Positions 28,360 to 36,231 of a DNA stretch of 64,000 nt are shown here, piece after piece. Every line of letters begins with the position of its first letter. Positions within the stretch are counted from its first letter, which is position 1. Position numbers and translations under genes: made by a program. The stretch is taken from positions 731,991-795,990 of the forward strand of contig JAHLLG010000002.1 of NCBI GenBank assembly GCA_020444275.1, given 5' to 3'. The notes under the pieces were generated by a model. The model made no database searches and was not told where the DNA came from. It was given only the letters and a program-made list of their open reading frames with translations. The DNA comes from Bacteroidota bacterium. Its GTDB lineage: Bacteria; Bacteroidota; Bacteroidia; Bacteroidales; UBA12077.

Positions 28360-30230
28360 TATCTTTTTTTCTTTGGTCTTTTTTTCTTTTTTGATTTTGC
28401 AGTATTACCAAATAATTTTTGAATCAGATCATCCCGGTTAGATTTTCTCAATTCACTCATTATTTCATTTCGATATTCGTTTTTGTACCAGAAAAAGAAT
28501 TTTCGTTGTCCAAGTTTCTCATTTTTAGAACGTGCAACCGGAACTTTTTTCATGGTATACGGATTAATTCCGGAATAGTACATAACTGTTGCAAGTGTCA
28601 TTGGAGTGGGAGTAAAGTCCTGAATTTGTTCCAGTTTAAAATTCATTATTTTGGTTTCTACTGCAAGTTCAGCCATATGAATATTCTTACAACCCGGGTG
28701 ACTGGATATGAAATAAGGTATTAATTGTTGATTAAGATTATATTTTCTGTTAATCCGGTCAAACAGATTTTTGAATTCGTGAAATAGATTAAACTCAGGC
28801 TTGCGCATGATCTTAACTACTTCATCAGAAGTATGTTCCGGTGCAACTTTTAATCTTCCCGACACATGATGTTTAATCAATTCGTTGGCATAATCTGAAT
28901 AATCAGGATCATCCAATTTATGCATAAATAAATCGTATCTAATTCCGCTACCCACAAATGATTTTTTAATACTTTCCTTCTTGTCAACTTTTCTGTAAAT
29001 TTCTGTTAAAGGCTTTGGGTTGGTATTCAGGTTTTTACAAACATTTGGGTGTAAACAAGAAGCTCTTTTGCACTTTTTACACTGTTCCAAATCTGCACCT
29101 TGCATTTTATACATGTTGGCAGATGGTCCACCCAGATCAGATATATATCCTTTAAAATCATGCATTTGGGTAACCTGATCAACCTCCTTTAAGATAGATT
29201 TTTCTGATCTGCTGCTAATAAATTTACCCTGATGTGCTGAAATAGTGCAAAACGAGCATGCACCAAAACATCCACGGTGTAAAGTGATTGAATGCCTGAT
29301 CATTTCATACGCTGGTATAGGATCTTTTTTAGCGTATTTTGGGTGTGGTAACCGGGTAAATGGTAATGCATAAACAGCATCAAGTTCCTGCTCCGAGAGC
29401 GGTTCAAATGGAGGGTTTACTATAATTGAATCTGATCCAACTTTTTGTATTAATCTTTTATTACTTTGGTATCTGTTGGATTCCTCCTCTATAACCTTAA
29501 AATTCCTGGCATACTTAATCTTATCTTTTAAACATTCATCGTGGCTAAATAGATTGTAATTCTGCCATGTATCTATGGATTCTGTGTCAAAGTTTTTTGT
29601 TAAAAAAGCAGTCTGATTTATATTTTTCAGACTGTCGAAAGGAACGCCTTTTTCCAGAAGTTTGACAATTTCTTTCAACGCCTTTTCACCCATTCCGTAA
29701 ACCAGTAAATCAGCTTTACTATCTTTTAGAATGGATGGTTTTAATTGATCAGACCAGTAATCATAATGTGTAAATCGTCGCAATGAAGCTTCGACACCAC
29801 CAATAATAACGGGTGTATCAGGAAATAATTTCTTCAGGATATTGGAGTATACCCTTGTAGCATAATCAGGTCGAAAACCTGCTTTTCCACCCGGTGTATA
29901 AGCATCGTTTGATCGCAGGCGTTTGTTGGCAGTATAATGATTCACCATAGAATCCATGCAGCCTGAGGTAACACCAAAAAACAGTCGCGGTTTTCCTAAC
30001 TTTTTAAAATCACGTAAATCATCCTGCCAGTTGGGTTGTGGAACTATAGCTACTTTTAATCCGAAAGATTCAAGGATTCGACCGATAACTGCCGGTCCAA
30101 ACGAAGGATGGTCGACATAGGCATCGCCACTGAAAAGGATTACATCTAACTCTTCCCATCCTCTGGATGTTACTTCTTTTTTGGTTGTGGGTAACCAGTC
30201 TGTTAGGTTATATCTATCTGTTGTTAACAT
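28359..30230 (-). CDS. ygiQ: YgiQ family radical SAM protein
   Basis: A 623-residue member of the YgiQ (UPF0313) family of radical S-adenosylmethionine enzymes. The 4Fe-4S/SAM motif is in RGCFGACSFCTISAHQG; other family stretches are IIGGVEASLRRFTHYDYW, YISDLGGPSANMY, VAPEHTSDEVV and FTPTPMTLATVMYYSG. Additional cysteines occur in CKKCKRASCLHPNVC. The reaction is not established for the family. The C-terminus is a run of lysines and arginines (KSKKKKRPKKKR) that could bind nucleic acid. Flanked on both sides by the paired 56-bp elements. Confidence 0.94.
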   Translation of the reverse strand: MLTTDRYNLTDWLPTTKKEVTSRGWEELDVILFSGDAYVDHPSFGPAVIGRILESFGLKVAIVPQPNWQDDLRDFKKLGKPRLFFGVTSGCMDSMVNHYTANKRLRSNDAYTPGGKAGFRPDYATRVYSNILKKLFPDTPVIIGGVEASLRRFTHYDYWSDQLKPSILKDSKADLLVYGMGEKALKEIVKLLEKGVPFDSLKNINQTAFLTKNFDTESIDTWQNYNLFSHDECLKDKIKYARNFKVIEEESNRYQSNKRLIQKVGSDSIIVNPPFEPLSEQELDAVYALPFTRLPHPKYAKKDPIPAYEMIRHSITLHRGCFGACSFCTISAHQGKFISSRSEKSILKEVDQVTQMHDFKGYISDLGGPSANMYKMQGADLEQCKKCKRASCLHPNVCKNLNTNPKPLTEIYRKVDKKESIKKSFVGSGIRYDLFMHKLDDPDYSDYANELIKHHVSGRLKVAPEHTSDEVVKIMRKPEFNLFHEFKNLFDRINRKYNLNQQLIPYFISSHPGCKNIHMAELAVETKIMNFKLEQIQDFTPTPMTLATVMYYSGINPYTMKKVPVARSKNEKLGQRKFFFWYKNEYRNEIMSELRKSNRDDLIQKLFGNTAKSKKKKRPKKKR

Positions 30231-30240
30231 AATTATTGTG

Positions 30241-30248
30241 CAAATTTA
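30241..30248 (-). promoter_or_regulatory. -7 box of ygiQ, implying a very short leader
   Basis: Minus strand reads TAAATTTG, an exact TAnnTTTG match only 10 bases before the ATG at 30230. A start about 6 bases after the box leaves a leader of only a few bases. Confidence 0.5.
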
Positions 30249-30285
30249 GTTTAATTGAACGATTTATCGATCAATTAACTCTTAA

Positions 30286-30341
30286 ACTCACTTGAGAATT
30301 ATATAAATAAAGAAATAATATTACAATATTCGTAAGTGACT
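30286..30341. repeat. 56-bp inverted-repeat element, right copy (flanks ygiQ)
   Basis: Starts ACTCACTT (30286-30293) and ends AAGTGACT (30334-30341), the arms pairing with one mismatch; the centre is AT-rich. Lies in inverted orientation relative to the left copy at 28304-28359: the outer 17 bases of each agree at 16 positions, while the centres differ. It sits between the ygiQ start and the queA stop, 9 bases from the latter. Confidence 0.65.
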
Positions 30342-30350
30342 AATAACTAA

Positions 30351-31568
30351 TCAAATGGATTTACCTGGAATTAAAATGGAACTGTCACCATAGCTTAAAA
30401 AGCGGAAATCATTTTCTAAGGCAAAGTAATATACTTTTTTCCAATCTTCTCCAATAAATGCAGCAATAAGCAATAATAGTGTACTTTTAGGCTGGTGAAA
30501 ATTCGTAACCAAAATATTAACCAGTTTAAACTGATAGCCGGGAAATATCATAATTTGAGTTGATGCATGAAGTGCATTTAAGTTATTTTCGTTCATATGG
30601 TTTTCTAAAGCTTCCAGAGATTCCTTTTTACTGTATTCCGGAAGTTGATATGCTTCCCACTGTGAAATATGTGAATCGAGCTTGTTATGTAGTTTCAATT
30701 TTACACCTAACCAATGCAAACTTTCAATAGTCCGCACCGATGTAGTTCCTACAGCAATAATCTGCTCTGAATTTAACAGATTTTGAATTGTTTTCTTAGT
30801 TACCACAAAATGCTCGGTGTGCATCTGATGTTCGTCAATAGTTTCAGATTTTACAGGGGTAAAAGTACCTGCTCCCACATGCAATGTAACTTCTTCTAAT
30901 GTAACATTTTGTGATTGTAATTTCTCTAATACTTTTTTTGTAAAGTGCAAACCAGCAGTTGGGGCAGCTACCGATCCTTTTAACTTGGAGTATACCGTTT
31001 GATATCGATCTTTATCAATACTTTCCGATTCACGGTTTAAGTATGGAGGAATCGGAGTAGCACCAATGTTTTCTAATATTTCACTAAATATTATTTCAGA
31101 ATTGTTCCACGAGAATTCAATGATTTGAGAGTTCCCTTCACTACCTTTCTTTTTGGCCGTTAATGTAATCTCAGAATTATCAATGGTTATGATTTTTTTT
31201 AAATCTTTCTCTTTCCATTTTTTAAGATTTCCCACAATACACTTCCATGTTATCGCTTCGGTTTGCTGAAATGCCAAAACATAATCTGATGGTTCGATAG
31301 GTTCCAGGCAAAATATCTCGATTTTGGCACCGGTTTCCTTAAAAAAATGCAATCGGGCCTGTATAACTTTGGTATTATTAAATACGCACGTGGTATTGGA
31401 ATCAATATACTGATCAATGTGCTTAAATTCATCTTTCGCTACAGATCCTTTATTATAAACTAATAGCTTCGATTCATCTCTTTTATTTAAAGGATACTTG
31501 GCAATACGATGATCAGGTAAATCGTATGTGTAATCTTCTATTTTAATATTTTGTGGTTTTATATGCAT
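30351..31568 (-). CDS. queA: S-adenosylmethionine:tRNA ribosyltransferase-isomerase
   Basis: Transfers and rearranges the ribose of S-adenosylmethionine onto preQ1-tRNA, giving epoxyqueuosine at the wobble position. Conserved stretches are YDLPDHRIAKYPL at the N-terminus, SVAAPTAGLHFTKKVLE, LHVGAGTFTPV and the C-terminal NFHQPKSTLLLLIAAFIG and FLSYGDSS. At 405 residues it is some 50 longer than the E. coli enzyme; long QueA forms are, as I recall, common in Bacteroidota. No other queuosine gene is in the window. The promoter is back to back with that of the Smr-domain gene. Confidence 0.94.
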   Translation of the reverse strand: MHIKPQNIKIEDYTYDLPDHRIAKYPLNKRDESKLLVYNKGSVAKDEFKHIDQYIDSNTTCVFNNTKVIQARLHFFKETGAKIEIFCLEPIEPSDYVLAFQQTEAITWKCIVGNLKKWKEKDLKKIITIDNSEITLTAKKKGSEGNSQIIEFSWNNSEIIFSEILENIGATPIPPYLNRESESIDKDRYQTVYSKLKGSVAAPTAGLHFTKKVLEKLQSQNVTLEEVTLHVGAGTFTPVKSETIDEHQMHTEHFVVTKKTIQNLLNSEQIIAVGTTSVRTIESLHWLGVKLKLHNKLDSHISQWEAYQLPEYSKKESLEALENHMNENNLNALHASTQIMIFPGYQFKLVNILVTNFHQPKSTLLLLIAAFIGEDWKKVYYFALENDFRFLSYGDSSILIPGKSI

Positions 31569-31577
31569 CTTTTACCA

Positions 31578-31605
31578 TTTGGGTGTGCAAAAATAACTAA
31601 TTTTG
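31578..31605 (+). promoter_or_regulatory. Promoter of the DUF2027/Smr gene
   Basis: TTTG at 31578-31581 as -33 element and TAATTTTG at 31598-31605 as an exact -7 box, with a 16-base spacer. Overlaps the divergent queA promoter. Confidence 0.55.
31588..31595 (-). promoter_or_regulatory. -7 box of queA
   Basis: Minus strand reads TATTTTTG, an exact TAnnTTTG match 20 bases before the queA ATG. It lies two bases from the divergent plus-strand box, so the polymerases cannot bind both at once. Confidence 0.55.
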
Positions 31606-31633
31606 TGATATTTTATTTTAAAAAACTAGAGAT

Positions 31634-32689
31634 ATGAATTTTAGAAAAGGCGACAAAGTAAAATTTCTAAATGATGTTGGACAGGGAGAAATAATACGTT
31701 TTCAGGATAAAAATATTGCTATAGTATTAAATGAAGACGGTTTTGAAATTCCTGTTTTGATGAGCGAGTTGCTGAAGATCGAAGGAGAGTATACTTTTCA
31801 TGATAAATCCGAAGGTGTAGAAGATACAACTGAACCAGCAGGTAATAAAGAATCCGCAATTCAGGATACAGAAGATGACCTGGAAGAAGATGGCTTAAAT
31901 GCAGATCAAAAAGCGCATGTTTTCTTTGCATTAGTGCCGGAAAATCAGAAGGATATGTTAAATTCCGATTTGAAAGCGTATTTAATAAACGATAGTAATT
32001 TCAGGGTATTATATACAATATCAAGGTCTGAAGGCGACTTTCAGTCACTGTTTGCTTACGGAAACTTAGAAGATAATACCAAGGTAGATTTAGGTACGTT
32101 AAAAAGAGAGCAACTGAATGATTTTGAAGATTTTAGTTTTCAATTGCTGTTTTTTAGAAAAGGGAATTACTATTTGTTAAATCCTGTAAATAAAATATGG
32201 AATGTAAAGCCATCAAGATTTTTTAAGGAGAATACATTTACCGAAAATGATTTCTTCCATGAAAATGCTTTTGTTTATGAAGTAACCGAAACGGTTGTTA
32301 ATCTTGCCGATCACATCTCTGATGACGATATTGATAAAGCAAAAAAAGAAAAGGAACGAAAAGAGTCAAAAAAACAATTTAAAAGTAGTAAAACAGGAAA
32401 TAACGACTCCATAGAAGAGATCGATTTACATATTCAGGAACTGGTTGATGATGCTGAGAATTTATCCAATGCGGAAATTTTAGATATTCAGATGAGCCGC
32501 TTTACCACAGCACTTGAAGGAGGAATTATATCAGGAACTCGTAAAATGGTATTTATTCATGGTATAGGAGCCGGAAGGCTAAAACATGAGATACAAAAAA
32601 CGCTGAATCGTAAATACCCCAAACTTCGATACCAGGATGCATCGTTTAAAGAATATGGTTATGGTGCAACTATGGTTATGATTAAATAA
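31634..32689 (+). CDS. DUF2027 and Smr domain protein
   Basis: A 351-residue protein with three parts: an N-terminal SH3/KOW-like segment (GDKVKFLNDVGQGEIIRF), a central DUF2027 domain (about 90-225, starting QKAHVFFALVPEN), and a C-terminal Smr domain (about 270-351) with the IDLHIQELVDD and FIHGIGAGRLKHEIQ motifs. Smr domains, as in MutS2, nick or bind branched DNA and can cleave collided-ribosome mRNA; the combination with DUF2027 is a Bacteroidota arrangement and its task is unknown. The rnpB promoter begins immediately after its stop codon. Confidence 0.9.
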   Translation: MNFRKGDKVKFLNDVGQGEIIRFQDKNIAIVLNEDGFEIPVLMSELLKIEGEYTFHDKSEGVEDTTEPAGNKESAIQDTEDDLEEDGLNADQKAHVFFALVPENQKDMLNSDLKAYLINDSNFRVLYTISRSEGDFQSLFAYGNLEDNTKVDLGTLKREQLNDFEDFSFQLLFFRKGNYYLLNPVNKIWNVKPSRFFKENTFTENDFFHENAFVYEVTETVVNLADHISDDDIDKAKKEKERKESKKQFKSSKTGNNDSIEEIDLHIQELVDDAENLSNAEILDIQMSRFTTALEGGIISGTRKMVFIHGIGAGRLKHEIQKTLNRKYPKLRYQDASFKEYGYGATMVMIK

Positions 32690-32690
32690 T

Positions 32691-32698
32691 TAACTTTG
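32691..32698 (+). promoter_or_regulatory. -7 box of rnpB
   Basis: TAACTTTG, an exact TAnnTTTG match two bases after the upstream stop codon and ending four bases before the predicted RNA 5' end. Its -33 region would fall inside the Smr gene. Confidence 0.65.
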
Positions 32699-32701
32699 CA
32701 A

Positions 32702-33038
32702 AACAGTAGACCGTTCCATCGTGCTAACTTTAAACATTAGTAAGGAAAGTCCGGGCAACACAGAGCACCAAACTCTCGAAATGAGAGATATCCGCGAGGG
32801 TATAGGTACAGAGAAGAAAATAACTACCTTCGGGTAAAGGTGAGAAGGTGAGGTAAGAGCTCACCAGGTTTGGTAGCGATACCAAATGCTGTCTGTCTTT
32901 TGGGTTGCAAAACCACGTATACCAGCAATTAAGAGCTGCTCGTTCAATGTTGGGGGGTAGGTTGCTAAGATAAATGATGGAAATCTGTCTTGATTAATAT
33001 CAAAACAGATACAGAACCCGGCTTACAGGTCTGCTGTT
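32702..33038 (+). ncRNA. rnpB: RNase P RNA
   Basis: Catalytic RNA that matures tRNA 5' ends. The P1 stem is formed by AACAGTAGACC (32702-32712) and GGTCTGCTGTT (33028-33038), eleven pairs with one G-U. The universally conserved 5' core GGAAAGTCCGGGC lies at 32744 onward and its 3' partner ACAGAACCCGGCTTACAG at 33011 onward; together they form P4 and neighbouring elements. The length of about 337 bases is normal for a type A RNA. A T-run directly after P1 acts as terminator. Ends are inferred from P1. Confidence 0.96.
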
Positions 33039-33110
33039 TTTTTTATTCTTACACTTCTATTCACTACGTTGTTAAACATATCGTATTAAACATCAATTAA
33101 ATATTAATTA

Positions 33111-33142
33111 TTTGTTATTCTAAGAATTAAAAGTTTTCTTTG
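33111..33142 (+). promoter_or_regulatory. Promoter of the FKBP isomerase gene
   Basis: TTTG at 33111-33114, a 20-base spacer, then TTTCTTTG at 33135-33142 (one mismatch to TAnnTTTG). Confidence 0.5.
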
Positions 33143-33171
33143 CAGCAAATTATTAATTCAAAATAAAAATT

Positions 33172-33657
33172 ATGACAATTTCAAACGAAAAAGTAGTTAC
33201 ATTAGTTTATCAATTAAAAGTTGACAATAGCGAAGGTGATGTGGTTGAAACTGTAAAAGAAGATAAACCTTTTGTTTTTCTATATGGAGCAGGTTTAATG
33301 CTTCCAAAATTCGAAGAAAACCTAAGTGGATTAAAAGCAGGTGATGACTTCGAATTTACTTTAAAATGTGAAGACGCATACGGTAAGGCAACGGAAGAAG
33401 CAGTAATGGATTTACCAAAAAACATTTTCGAAGTTGAAGGTAAGATTGAAGACGGATTATTAAAAGAAGGTAATGTTATTCCAATGCAAAATAACGAAGG
33501 CCAGAAGTTTAATGGTGTTGTTGTAGAGGTAGCAGATGAGACTGTAAAAATGGATTTTAATCATCCATTAGCTGGTGATGATTTACATTTTACCGGACAA
33601 ATTAAGGAAGTTCGTGATGCAACAAAAGAAGAACTAGAACACGGACACGTTCACTAG
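33172..33657 (+). CDS. FKBP-type peptidyl-prolyl cis-trans isomerase, SlyD-like
   Basis: A 161-residue cytosolic protein-folding enzyme. SlyD features are the FKBP strands interrupted by an insert-in-flap domain: PFVFLYGAGLMLPKFEENLSG in FKBP, then the IF segment from about residue 70 (EDAYGKATEEAVMDLPKN), and return to FKBP at MDFNHPLAGDDLHFTGQI. The metal-binding tail is reduced to a short C-terminal EHGHVH. It is monocistronic, with a promoter and a strong terminator. Confidence 0.93.
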   Translation: MTISNEKVVTLVYQLKVDNSEGDVVETVKEDKPFVFLYGAGLMLPKFEENLSGLKAGDDFEFTLKCEDAYGKATEEAVMDLPKNIFEVEGKIEDGLLKEGNVIPMQNNEGQKFNGVVVEVADETVKMDFNHPLAGDDLHFTGQIKEVRDATKEELEHGHVH

Positions 33658-33680
33658 ATCGATAGCATTAAAAAATACAT

Positions 33681-33714
33681 AAAAGGGTAAAGAACTTTTC
33701 TTTACCCTTTTTTT
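33681..33714 (+). terminator. Intrinsic terminator after the FKBP isomerase gene
   Basis: AAAAGGGTAAAG (33681-33692) pairs perfectly with CTTTACCCTTTT (33700-33711), followed by more T residues. Confidence 0.9.
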
Positions 33715-33814
33715 AGTTCTTTGGATTAATTTTTTGAGTATTTTTACAACTGAACAATTCCTTGTTTGGAATGGTTTTTGGAAATAGAAACAAGTAATCT
33801 AAAAAACAAACGAT

Positions 33815-34477
33815 ATGAAACGAATATTTTTAATTGCACTATTAATTATACCATTCACCATGGTATCTAATGCACAAATAAAATTTGGTATTAAAGCCGG
33901 TATAACTTCAACTAGTATTAAAGCAGATGATGTTATAAATGTTGCCAATGATCCAAATGCAACAACTTATAATGAACTTAAAGTTAAAGGCCAAAATGCA
34001 AAGGTTGGATTTCAGGGAGGTCTTATGGCCCGAATAACGATAGTAAAACTTTATGTTCAGCCAGAGTTGCTTTTTACCTCTACAAGTGGCGAAGTAGAAG
34101 TATCGGAACTTTATAATGGAACAGTTGTAGATGGTACTCAAAAGATTAAAGAGCAAAAATTTAATCAAATCGATATTCCTATTATGGTGGGTTACAAAAT
34201 TGGACCAGCAAGGATACAAGGTGGACCGATTGCTACCATTGTATTAAATAGTACATCGGCTTTAAAAGATTATAATAATTACGAAGAAGAATTTAATGGT
34301 GCTACCTGGGGATATCAGGTTGGATTAGGTCTTGATTTAGGCAAGAAAATAACCATTGATGCAAAGTATGAAGGTAATCTAAGTAAATTAGGCGATGGTA
34401 TTAAAGTTGCGGGTGAAACCAGAAATTTTGATTCAAGAAATAGTCAATTTGTAGTTACATTAGGATATTTTTTCTAA
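33815..34477 (+). CDS. Outer-membrane beta-barrel protein (PorT-like/porin family)
   Basis: A 220-residue exported protein: signal peptide to SNAQ, then the typical opening IKFGIKAGITSTSIK of small Bacteroidota barrel proteins. Alternating-residue strands follow, including LYVQPELLFTSTSG, NQIDIPIMVGYKIGPARIQGGP and GYQVGLGLDLGKKITIDAKYEG, and it ends with the aromatic strand FVVTLGYFF expected for outer-membrane insertion. The specific role is unknown. Terminators on both sides make it a single-gene unit. Confidence 0.85.
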   Translation: MKRIFLIALLIIPFTMVSNAQIKFGIKAGITSTSIKADDVINVANDPNATTYNELKVKGQNAKVGFQGGLMARITIVKLYVQPELLFTSTSGEVEVSELYNGTVVDGTQKIKEQKFNQIDIPIMVGYKIGPARIQGGPIATIVLNSTSALKDYNNYEEEFNGATWGYQVGLGLDLGKKITIDAKYEGNLSKLGDGIKVAGETRNFDSRNSQFVVTLGYFF

Positions 34478-34501
34478 AAATTTAGTATAAAAGTTTTCAA
34501 C

Positions 34502-34535
34502 AACCACTGTTTTTCTAAAAGCAGTGGTTTTTTTA
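34502..34535 (+). terminator. Intrinsic terminator after the barrel protein
   Basis: AACCACTG (34502-34509) pairs with CAGTGGTT (34522-34529), then a T-run. Confidence 0.88.
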
Positions 34536-34618
34536 TGCATTCCCGTTATTTCAATTCAAAAATGTTAATAAACTCATCATCAAAAATATAGCATTTATCA
34601 AAACTTGCAAGCAATTAA

Positions 34619-34648
34619 TTTGTTGTTGAAGATATTTAATTAGATTTG
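34619..34648 (+). promoter_or_regulatory. Promoter of the serine hydrolase gene
   Basis: TTTG (34619-34622) and TAGATTTG (34641-34648) with an 18-base spacer, an excellent match to the phylum's -33/-7 pattern. The leader would be about 90 bases. Confidence 0.65.
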
Positions 34649-34741
34649 CACCCGTTTTTCTTATTAAAATTTAAATAAGGTGCAGAATTTCAGAGATTTA
34701 TTCTCTGAATACTGATTTTAGTGCGAACGAAAACATGATGT

Positions 34742-36073
34742 ATGAAATTTATCAAAGTATTACGTATAACAGTATTACTCATTTTAATATTCTTTGCGAG
34801 AATTGCCATTAGTTTTTCGGACAAATCAACGGCAGAGAAAGTATTTCCCACAGAGGAAAGAATGCCAATATCGTTGCGTTTAACAAACAATTTATCGGCA
34901 TACGAATCGATGCAAGGATTAGACCACCAGATTGAACAATTCATGAAGAAATGGAATATAGTTGGTGCTTCTGTTGCAGTAGTAAAAGATGAAAGGTTAA
35001 TATACTCCAAAGGATTCGGATATGCGGATCAGGAACAAGAATTACATGTTGAACCCAAACATTTATTCCGTATTGCAAGTGTTTCTAAACTAATTACAGC
35101 AGTAAGTGTTATGAAACTGGTCGAAGAGGGTAAGGTAAGTTTGGAAGATACCGTATTTGGAGAGAATGGAATTTTGAATGATGAACGGTTTCTGAATATT
35201 AAAGATCAAAATGTATATGATATTACTGTTCGAAATCTGTTAAATCACACTGCTGGTTGGACCAATAAAAAAGGTGATCCAATGTTTCAGAACCTTAAAA
35301 TTGCAGAGGAAATGAAAGCGGAATTGCCTCTAAATATTGAAGTTATTACCGAGTATGTCCTTAAAAACAGAACATTGGATTATAAACCGGGTAAAAAATC
35401 GGTTTACTCAAATTTTGGATATGCTTTACTAGGCTTAATCATCGAAGAGGTATCTCAAGAATCATATGAAACCTACGTGACTGATCATATTTTAAATCCT
35501 TTAGGTATTTATGATATGCATTTGGGCAAATCGCTTGTAAAAGACAGGTATGAGAATGAGGTTCATTATTATGGTTTAAAAGGTGAACGAGAGGTACTTT
35601 CGAGCTTAGGAACAGGAGAAAAGGTGCCAAAATACTACGGTGGAAATTCGATAGAAACACTAGGAGCTGCAGGAGGTTGGGTAGCATCACCAACTGAGTT
35701 AATGAAACTGGTTGTTGCAATAGATAATTTTGAAATGAGAGAAGATATTTTGTCATCTGAATCTCTTCAGGAGATGACAAAATCCAGTAAATGGATAAGA
35801 CCTTTTGGCTGGACAGGAACCGATAAAAATGGATTTTGGTGGCGAACAGGAACCCTCTCGGGAACATCTGTACTCCTAAAAAGAGAGCAAACGGGGTTAA
35901 GTTGGATTTTTATTATGAATACCACGCCTAAGTACGGTGCGCGATTCCCGGTACAAATAAATAAAACCATGATAAGGGGGTTAGCTACTATTGATAATTG
36001 GCCAACGTACGATTTGTTCGATTATTACGAACCAAAGTCTCTGCATCATAACTATTTAGCCAATAAAAACTAA
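34742..36073 (+). CDS. Serine hydrolase of the beta-lactamase/class C PBP fold
   Basis: A 443-residue protein with an N-terminal hydrophobic segment (signal peptide or anchor). The active-site motif SxxK is Ser113-Val-Ser-Lys116 in RIASVSKLITA, and the Y-x-N equivalent is YSNFGYALLG. A clear KTG box is not obvious; WWRTGTLSG near the C-terminus is in its place. Such proteins are esterases, D-amino-acid peptidases or transpeptidases more often than antibiotic-inactivating beta-lactamases, so no resistance is inferred. It has its own promoter and terminator. Confidence 0.88.
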   Translation: MKFIKVLRITVLLILIFFARIAISFSDKSTAEKVFPTEERMPISLRLTNNLSAYESMQGLDHQIEQFMKKWNIVGASVAVVKDERLIYSKGFGYADQEQELHVEPKHLFRIASVSKLITAVSVMKLVEEGKVSLEDTVFGENGILNDERFLNIKDQNVYDITVRNLLNHTAGWTNKKGDPMFQNLKIAEEMKAELPLNIEVITEYVLKNRTLDYKPGKKSVYSNFGYALLGLIIEEVSQESYETYVTDHILNPLGIYDMHLGKSLVKDRYENEVHYYGLKGEREVLSSLGTGEKVPKYYGGNSIETLGAAGGWVASPTELMKLVVAIDNFEMREDILSSESLQEMTKSSKWIRPFGWTGTDKNGFWWRTGTLSGTSVLLKREQTGLSWIFIMNTTPKYGARFPVQINKTMIRGLATIDNWPTYDLFDYYEPKSLHHNYLANKN

Positions 36074-36079
36074 ACGGTC

Positions 36080-36106
36080 AAATCCAGGAATCATCCTGGA
36101 TTTTTA
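36080..36106 (+). terminator. Intrinsic terminator after the serine hydrolase gene
   Basis: AAATCCAGGA (36080-36089) and TCCTGGATTT (36094-36103) form a tight stem with a four-base loop, followed by T residues. Confidence 0.85.
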
Positions 36107-36151
36107 ATATCTTTTTAAAATATTATACCATTAATTCTGTTTTATAATTAT

Positions 36152-36159
36152 TATATTTG
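36152..36159 (+). promoter_or_regulatory. -7 box upstream of the cNMP-binding kinase
   Basis: TATATTTG, an exact TAnnTTTG match; it would give a leader of about 65 bases. Confidence 0.5.
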
Positions 36160-36231
36160 TTTCTGCTAAGATTGCAACAAAGCGAAGATATCGACGTATT
36201 AGTAAACACAGGAGCATAAGTAGATTAAAAC

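Noticed and set aside
34742-36073. Antibiotic-resistance beta-lactamase
   Set aside because: Although SxxK and YxN are present, the sequence fits the broad serine-hydrolase group, and no KTG motif or resistance-gene context is visible.
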